Program-made: the position numbers and the translations under genes
Part shown: in pieces, positions 18,620 to 23,126 of the stretch
How positions within the stretch are numbered: the first letter of the stretch is position 1
How the letters are laid out: the number at the start of each line of letters is the position of its first letter
Notes under the pieces: model-generated
Database searches by the model: none
The model's input: the letters and a program-made list of their open reading frames with translations, nothing else
Told to the model about the DNA's origin: nothing
Origin: an uncultured Eubacteriales bacterium
GTDB taxonomy: Bacteria; Bacillota; Clostridia; Oscillospirales; Oscillospiraceae
Reading direction: 5' to 3'
DNA length: 23,126 nucleotides
Assembly: GCA_902492005.1 (NCBI GenBank)
Contig: CABUJV010000030.1
Location: forward strand, 1 to 23,126

Positions 18620-19894
18620 TCAGCGCCGGGTAATCTCATGGCGCTTGGGGCCGGTGGAGACGATAGAGATGGGGACTCCAATCTGATTTTCCAGGAAATC
18701 GACATACGTCCTGGCCGCCTCGGGGAGCTTCTGGTAGTCGGTCTCTCCCCGGATGTCGCACTTCCAACCGGGCAGCGTCTCGTAGACGGGCTTGGCCCTT
18801 GCCAGGAGGGGCGGGACGGGAAAGTCGCGGGTGACCTTGCCGTCGATCTCATAGCCGGTGCAAACCTTGATTTCGTCCAGGTAGCCCAGGCAGTCGATGG
18901 CAGTGAGCACCACCTCGGTGGCGCCCTGGACCATGCAGCCGTACCGGGTGGCTACGGCGTCAAACCAGCCCACCCGGCGGGGGCGGCCTGTGGTAGCGCC
19001 GTATTCGCCGGCGTCACCGCCCCTGCGGCGCAGCTCCTCGGCCTCCTCGCCGAAGAGCTCCGAGACGAAGACGCCGGCGCCCACGGCGCTGGAGTAGGCC
19101 TTGGTGACGACCACGATATCCCGGATGTCCCGGGGGGAGATGCCTACGCCGATACAGCCGAAGGCGGCCAGCGTATGGGAGGAGGTGGTATAGGGGTAGA
19201 TACCGAAGTCGGGGTCCTTCATGGAGCCCAACTGGCCCTCCAGCAGGACCTGTTTTCCGCCGGCCAGCGCGCTGCGGACGAAGGAGAGCGCGTCGCCCAC
19301 AAAGGGGGATATCTGTTCCCGGTAGCCCATGAGGAGCTGGAACAGCTCCTTGGGGTCGAGCAGAGGCTTGTGGTACAGATGCTCAAAGAGCACATTCTTG
19401 ATGGTGCAGACGTGCTCCAGCCGGTCCATCAGGAGCGTTTCATCGTACAGCTCGCAAACCTGAATGCCGACCTTGGCATACTTATCGGAATAGAAGGGAG
19501 CGATGCCCGACTTGGTGGAGCCAAACGCTTTGCCGGCCAGGCGCTCCTCCTCATAGGTATCCTGGAGCACATGATAGGGCATAAGAAGCTGCGTGCGCTC
19601 GGAGATGATGAGATGGGGAGCAGGCACGCCGCCGGCCTCCAATTGCCCCAGTTCCTCCATGAATTTGGGGACATCCAGCGCCACGCCGTTGCCGATGATG
19701 TTGGTGGTGTGGGGATAGAAGACTCCGGAGGGGAGCTGGTGCAGGGCGAATTTACCGTAATCGCAGATGATGGTGTGCCCGGCGTTGGCCCCACCTTGGA
19801 AGCGGACGACTACGTCGGATGCTTCTGCGAACATGTCGGTGATCTTGCCCTTGCCCTCGTCGCCCCAGTTGGCGCCGACGATCGCTTTGACCAT
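18620..19894 (-). CDS. purA: Adenylosuccinate synthetase
   Basis: A 424-residue GTP-dependent enzyme that joins IMP and aspartate to adenylosuccinate, the first step from IMP to AMP. The P-loop-like GDEGKGK (residues 11-17) with catalytic Asp, VRFQGGANAGHT (30-41), STKSGIAP, the TSSHT loop and the aspartate-binding loop GATTGRPRRVGWFD are all present, as is the final guanine-recognising VSTGPKR. Two places differ from the commoner forms: LLEGQLGSM where most have LEGAQG, and KAYSSAVGAG where most have KAY-TRVG. It is therefore probably a divergent clostridial branch, not a broken enzyme. CAGGAGGAG precedes the ATG at good spacing. It has its own promoter and a long terminator. It opposes the deaminases guaD and adeC in purine flow. 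Confidence 0.95.
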   Translation of the reverse strand: MVKAIVGANWGDEGKGKITDMFAEASDVVVRFQGGANAGHTIICDYGKFALHQLPSGVFYPHTTNIIGNGVALDVPKFMEELGQLEAGGVPAPHLIISERTQLLMPYHVLQDTYEEERLAGKAFGSTKSGIAPFYSDKYAKVGIQVCELYDETLLMDRLEHVCTIKNVLFEHLYHKPLLDPKELFQLLMGYREQISPFVGDALSFVRSALAGGKQVLLEGQLGSMKDPDFGIYPYTTSSHTLAAFGCIGVGISPRDIRDIVVVTKAYSSAVGAGVFVSELFGEEAEELRRRGGDAGEYGATTGRPRRVGWFDAVATRYGCMVQGATEVVLTAIDCLGYLDEIKVCTGYEIDGKVTRDFPVPPLLARAKPVYETLPGWKCDIRGETDYQKLPEAARTYVDFLENQIGVPISIVSTGPKRHEITRR

Positions 19895-19944
19895 AAAAAC
19901 TCCTCCTGTATATTCGGTTTGCGGTCCTCATTTCAGGACATGTT

Positions 19945-19973
19945 ATTATATCCTAAGGTGCCCCGATACACAA
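19945..19973 (-). promoter_or_regulatory. Promoter of purA
   Basis: On the minus strand TTGTGT (19968-19973) and a perfect TATAAT (19945-19950) are 17 bases apart. The short leader contains GTCCT-N6-AGGAC, a small dyad, and no recognisable riboswitch or PurR box. Confidence 0.8.
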
Positions 19974-20032
19974 GAAAGAATTTACCATTTTCAGTATTTT
20001 TGTGGAGTTTTATGGCGGAAGGACGGGAGATT

Positions 20033-20692
20033 TCAGGAGGCTTGTGGATTCTGTTCTCCCACTGAATCCGGACGGGGCAGGAGGAAGACCGGGATGCCCT
20101 CGGCGGCGGGTGCCAGCGAGAGCATGGGGAAGAAAACGGCCAAAGAGTCCCCGGTTAGATAAAAGCGCTGCGGGGAAAAGAAGCGGCGCACACGGGCCGG
20201 GGCATCTGCGTAGAAGAAGGATTCCCCACTTTGCAGACGGGCTTCCGCCTGTGCAGCCAGCTCCGCCAGCAGGGCCCGGCGCCACAAACGGGCTTGGGGG
20301 AGAAAGTCGGTGAGGAGATAAGGGATCCCGCTGGTCAGGTCCCAGGTGTCGGCGGTGCGGACGGTGAGCGGCCGGCCCGCGGCGCGCTCGACGGCATCCA
20401 CGTAAAGACTCAGAAGGCCGGCCTCTTCCTGCGTCACCCGATAGTCCAGCGTGACGCTCCAGGGCTCGAACGGACGGGAGGCCGCGCGGGCGTCCGCCAG
20501 CGCGGCGCAGGCGGCTGGGAACAGGGAAGTCTCCCAGCGCGCTTTCCAGATCTGTGCCAGCTTGCCGTAATAACGATTGATGCGCCGGGCGCTCCGGCCC
20601 TCCGCGTCCAGCTCGGGGGTGCGCAGGGACAGGATCAGCACCGGCTCGCCCTCCCGCTTCAGGGTCTGCTTCCACAGGCAGTCCTTGACCAT
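20033..20692 (-). CDS. DUF3298/RsiV-like protein without membrane anchor
   Basis: A 219-residue protein resembling the C-terminal DUF4163-DUF3298 region found in RsiV, the lysozyme-sensing anti-sigma factor, and in many uncharacterised Firmicute proteins. Landmarks are the early INRYYGKLA (residues 38-47), SLYVDAVERAAGRP (95-108) where relatives have a Tyr-Thr-Gly-Gly-type strand, TWDLTSGIPYLLTDFL (116-131) and the closing GDSLAVFFPMLSLAPAAEGIPVFLLP (181-206). There is no signal peptide or membrane segment, whereas family members usually sit outside the membrane. Either the protein acts inside the cell or its anchor has been lost. AGGAG lies 8 bases before the ATG. It diverges from yerC and precedes purA by about 140 bases. 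The function is not established. Confidence 0.7.
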   Translation of the reverse strand: MVKDCLWKQTLKREGEPVLILSLRTPELDAEGRSARRINRYYGKLAQIWKARWETSLFPAACAALADARAASRPFEPWSVTLDYRVTQEEAGLLSLYVDAVERAAGRPLTVRTADTWDLTSGIPYLLTDFLPQARLWRRALLAELAAQAEARLQSGESFFYADAPARVRRFFSPQRFYLTGDSLAVFFPMLSLAPAAEGIPVFLLPRPDSVGEQNPQAS

Positions 20693-20758
20693 GTCATCAG
20701 CTCCTCTCTCTTTATGCTATGAAGAGGCGTGAAAAACGTGAAAGCGGCGGATTCCCTC

Positions 20759-20787
20759 TTTACTTTCATACTTCACAGTGGTAAAAT
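20759..20787 (+). promoter_or_regulatory. Extended -10 promoter of the yerC unit
   Basis: TTTACT (20759-20764) and TAAAAT (20782-20787) are 17 bases apart, and TGG directly before the -10 supplies the extended element. It would drive yerC, the methyltransferase gene and hslO. Confidence 0.7.
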
Positions 20788-20830
20788 AACAAGAAGCAAG
20801 GTTCTGATTATAGGAAAGCGGGGTCCCAAC

Positions 20831-21145
20831 ATGACCAAAAAGCAGAAGAAGGAGCGCAGCGACCTGCTGTATGAAAGCATTCTGACGTTACAGGACCTGG
20901 ATGAGTGCCGCAAGTTTTTTGAAGACCTCTGCACAGTGGCGGAGCTGCGGGCCATGGAGCAGCGGTTCGAGGTGGCGCTCCTCCTCAGCGACGGGATGAT
21001 CTACAACGATATTTTGGAGCGTACCGGGGCCAGCAGCGCCACCATCAGCCGGGTGAACCGCTCGCTGAACTATGGCGCGGACGGCTACAAGAATGTGTTG
21101 CCCCGGGCCAAGGACATCCGAAAGAAGTACGAGCAGGACGAATGA
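20831..21145 (+). CDS. yerC: YerC/YecD family TrpR-like DNA-binding protein
   Basis: A 104-residue all-helical protein of the YerC/YecD branch of the TrpR superfamily, a presumed transcription regulator with no settled target. The family pattern is clear: LLYESILTLQDLDECRKFFEDLC (residues 13-35), TVAELRAMEQRFEVALLL, YNDILERTGASSATISRVNRSL (the helix-turn-helix, about 60-81) and the end LNYGADGYKNVL. The ATG at 20831 gives exactly the usual length, although its ribosome site is weak. The frame is open upstream to 20729, but that extension is not conserved-looking and covers the promoter. The stop overlaps the start of the methyltransferase gene by four bases (ATGA), showing translational coupling. 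Confidence 0.9.
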   Translation: MTKKQKKERSDLLYESILTLQDLDECRKFFEDLCTVAELRAMEQRFEVALLLSDGMIYNDILERTGASSATISRVNRSLNYGADGYKNVLPRAKDIRKKYEQDE

Positions 21146-21888
21146 GCAGCTACGAAGCGCTAGCGGGGCGGTATGACGCGCTGACCGCCGATGTGTCTTA
21201 CGAGGTATGGGCGGATTACGCCGAAAAGCACTTTCGGAGGGCCGGGCTCCCGGTCCACACGGTGCTGGACCTGGCCTGCGGGACCGGAAGCCTGACCTGC
21301 CGGCTGGCGGAGCGGGGCTATGAGATGATCGGCGTGGACCAGTCGGAGGAGATGCTGGCCGTGGCGGCGGAAAAGGGCCGGGCCGTCCAGGGTGAAAAGC
21401 CCATCTTCCTCCACCAGTCCATGCAGGAGCTGGATCTTTACGGGACCATCGACGCCTGCGTCTGTTGTCTGGACAGCGTCAACTATGTCACGCGCCCGGC
21501 GGACCTGCGCCGGGCGTTCCAGCGCGTCCATCTGTTTCTCATGCCGGGCGGGGTTTTCCTGTTCGACGTGAACACCCCGGAGAAGCTGAGAAATCTGGAC
21601 GGACAGATGTTTATGGATGAGACCGACGACACATACTGTATCTGGCGGGCGGAATACTCGGCCCGCCGCCGGATCTGCACCTACGGTATGGACCTGTTTT
21701 TCCGCGAGGGCGCACTGTGGCGCCGGGAGGAAGAGGTCCATGAGGAATATGCCTACGAGCCGCGGGAGCTGATGGAGTATCTCCATGCGGCCGGCTTCCG
21801 GGACGTGAAGCAGTACGGCGAATTAAAGCTCCGCGCGCCGAAGCCGGAGGAGGGGCGCATCTTTTTTGCTGCGCGAAAGGATTTATGA
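21142..21888 (+). CDS. Class I SAM-dependent methyltransferase
   Basis: A 248-residue cytoplasmic methyltransferase. Motif I, which binds S-adenosylmethionine, is VLDLACGTGSL (residues 41-51). The acidic end of strand 2 is in MIGVDQSEEML, and the strand-4 region is DACVCCLDSVNYV, followed by LMPGGVFLFDVN. The C-terminal part (RICTYGMDLFFREGALWRREEEVHEE) is the substrate side seen in uncharacterised Firmicute relatives. No substrate can be named. It overlaps yerC by four bases and precedes hslO by 3 bases, so the three genes form a tight operon. The pairing of a YerC-type regulator with this methyltransferase is worth noting, but its meaning is unknown. Confidence 0.88.
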   Translation: MSSYEALAGRYDALTADVSYEVWADYAEKHFRRAGLPVHTVLDLACGTGSLTCRLAERGYEMIGVDQSEEMLAVAAEKGRAVQGEKPIFLHQSMQELDLYGTIDACVCCLDSVNYVTRPADLRRAFQRVHLFLMPGGVFLFDVNTPEKLRNLDGQMFMDETDDTYCIWRAEYSARRRICTYGMDLFFREGALWRREEEVHEEYAYEPRELMEYLHAAGFRDVKQYGELKLRAPKPEEGRIFFAARKDL

Positions 21889-21891
21889 ACC

Positions 21892-22773
21892 ATGGATGAG
21901 ATCGTAAGGATGATGACCGGGGACGGCATGGTCAAGGCTGTGGCCGTCACCGGCAAAGATATGGTCGAGCGCGCCCGGCAGATTCACAAGACGCTGCCGG
22001 TGGCCACCGCCGCCCTGGGCCGGACTCTGATGGCGGCCGCCATGATGGGGGACATGCTCAAGGAGGAGGACGGCTCCGTGACCCTCCGGATCAAGGGAGG
22101 CGGGCCGCTGGGCGCCATCACGGCGGTGTCGGACAGCCGGGGCAATCCCAGAGGGTACCTGCAGAACGGCCAGGTAGATCTCCCCCGCAAATACCAGGGC
22201 AAGCTGGACGTGGGGGCCGCCGTGGGAAACAGCGGATCTCTGACGGTCATCAAGGACATGGGGCTCAAGGAGCCCTATATTGGCAGCGTGCAGCTGGTCA
22301 GCGGGGAGATTGCCGAGGACATCACGTCCTACTTTGCGGAGAGCGAGCAGATCCCCACCGCCTGTGCGCTGGGGGTGCTGGTGGACAAAGATCAGAGCGT
22401 GGCCGCGGCGGGAGGCTATCTGGTCCAGCTTTTGCCAGGAGCGGACGAGAACGTGATCCGGCGGTTGGAGGAGTCTATTGCACGGCTGGGACCCGTCACA
22501 GACGCCCTGCATGGCGGCGCCGACGCGGAGCAGCTTTTGGAGCGGGTGCTGGAGGGGCAGGAGCCGGAGCTCCTGGAGCGCAGACCGGTGTCCTACAAGT
22601 GCGATTGCAGCCGGGAACGGGTGTCCCGCGCCATCATCAGCATGGGCAGAGAGGAGATGCACAGCCTCATCGAGGAGCAGGGCGGGGCGGAGCTGACCTG
22701 TCAGTTTTGCGACAAGGTATATTGCTTTACTAAAGAGGATTTACAGAAACTTTTGGAGGAAGCGACGCGGTAA
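21892..22773 (+). CDS. hslO: Redox-regulated chaperonin Hsp33
   Basis: A 293-residue cytoplasmic holdase chaperone that is activated by oxidation. The N-terminal domain has the family pattern ARQIHKTLPVATAALGRTL, MMGDMLKEEDGSVTLRIKGGGPLG and DLPRKYQGKLDVGAAVG. The C-terminal redox switch has the four zinc-binding cysteines in the canonical arrangement: Cys237-x-Cys239 and Cys270-x-x-Cys273. Zinc is released and disulphides form under oxidative heat stress. For an anaerobe this fits protection from oxygen exposure. The gene follows the methyltransferase by 3 bases, with AAAGG about 11 bases before the ATG, and is the last protein gene before the tRNA cluster. Confidence 0.96.
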   Translation: MDEIVRMMTGDGMVKAVAVTGKDMVERARQIHKTLPVATAALGRTLMAAAMMGDMLKEEDGSVTLRIKGGGPLGAITAVSDSRGNPRGYLQNGQVDLPRKYQGKLDVGAAVGNSGSLTVIKDMGLKEPYIGSVQLVSGEIAEDITSYFAESEQIPTACALGVLVDKDQSVAAAGGYLVQLLPGADENVIRRLEESIARLGPVTDALHGGADAEQLLERVLEGQEPELLERRPVSYKCDCSRERVSRAIISMGREEMHSLIEEQGGAELTCQFCDKVYCFTKEDLQKLLEEATR

Positions 22774-22808
22774 AAGACAAAAAATCTCCAGGAAAGGGAA
22801 ATTTGGTG

Positions 22809-22837
22809 TTGACATCTCAGCCGGGCTTTAGTATAAT
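22809..22837 (+). promoter_or_regulatory. Consensus promoter of the tRNA cluster
   Basis: A perfect TTGACA (22809-22814) and a perfect TATAAT (22832-22837) are exactly 17 bases apart. Transcription would start near 22844, about 30 bases before tRNA-Val, as expected for a stable-RNA promoter. Confidence 0.93.
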
Positions 22838-22874
22838 AACTTTCGCCGTCTGAAAGAAACAGATGCGGCACCAG

Positions 22875-22950
22875 GGGAGCATAGCTCAGCTGGTAGAGCG
22901 CATGCCTTACAAGCATGATGTCACAGGTTCGAGTCCTGTTGTTCCCACCA
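22875..22950 (+). tRNA. tRNA-Val (anticodon TAC)
   Basis: Acceptor GGGAGCA pairs with TGTTCCC, followed by A and an encoded CCA. The D arm is AGCTCAGCTGGTAGAGC. The anticodon stem CATGC/GCATG encloses CTTACAA (anticodon TAC), and the T arm is ACAGGTTCGAGTCCTGT. It is the first of at least three tRNAs in one transcript. Confidence 0.96.
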
Positions 22951-22974
22951 CAGGTCTTTGACCTGACACCATCT

Positions 22975-23051
<77 letters not shown>

Positions 23052-23072
23052 TGGGCGGTAACGCCCGCATTT

Positions 23073-23126
<54 letters not shown>

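Noticed and set aside
18596..20065. 489-codon open frame antisense to purA
   Set aside because: It runs through the purA promoter and terminator and has the composition of a shadow frame; purA is unambiguous.

Overview
The window looks like chromosomal DNA from a high-GC, strictly anaerobic gut Clostridium-type Firmicute. The closest fit is the Oscillospiraceae around Flavonifractor, Lawsonibacter and Intestinimonas. The grounds are Firmicute-style promoters (TTGACA-17-TATAAT) and strong GGAGG ribosome sites, the YerC, YtaF-like and Hsp33 families, Firmicute riboswitch classes, FeoAB iron uptake, and an amino-acid fermentation gene (3,5-diaminohexanoate dehydrogenase) in GC-rich DNA. The genus is an inference; no rRNA is present.

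Layout. Positions 1-3791 hold the end of metK, a family-2 glycosyltransferase, an O-antigen-ligase-like membrane protein and a Cof-type HAD phosphatase, all on +. Positions 3786-5218 hold a possible small membrane protein and a YheO/DauR-type regulator on -, divergent from ridA. Positions 5268-8203 are a metal unit: an MntR-type repressor divergent from feoA-feoB, with an MntR-box-like operator between them. Positions 8254-9600 hold kdd (lysine fermentation) on -, behind a strong promoter and a lysine riboswitch whose P1 strand is shared with a terminator. Positions 9720-10861 hold thiN followed by a decayed stretch with a collapsed ribokinase pseudogene. Positions 10882-14274 are a purine-salvage block: a guanine-type riboswitch with an atypical core, guaD, then adeC. 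After a tRNA-Gly(CCC) gene (-) come a YtaF/MntP-like membrane protein (+), two tandem AtoE-type short-chain fatty acid transporters (-), purA (-) and an RsiV-like DUF3298 protein (-). Divergent from these run yerC, a methyltransferase and hslO (Hsp33), and the window ends in a tRNA-Val/Asp/Phe cluster cut by the edge.

How the genes fit together. kdd and the two AtoE paralogues suit an organism that ferments amino acids to short-chain acids. Deaminating guanine and adenine (guaD, adeC) gives xanthine and hypoxanthine, and purA runs the opposite way from IMP towards AMP. Two catabolic genes, kdd and guaD, sit behind metabolite-sensing leaders whose architecture looks built to switch genes on when substrate is present. 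These two leaders are the most interesting part of the window. Secondary points are the MntR-like control of feoAB, the different regulatory regions of the two AtoE copies, and a small SD-preceded membrane-protein ORF that runs through another gene's terminator.
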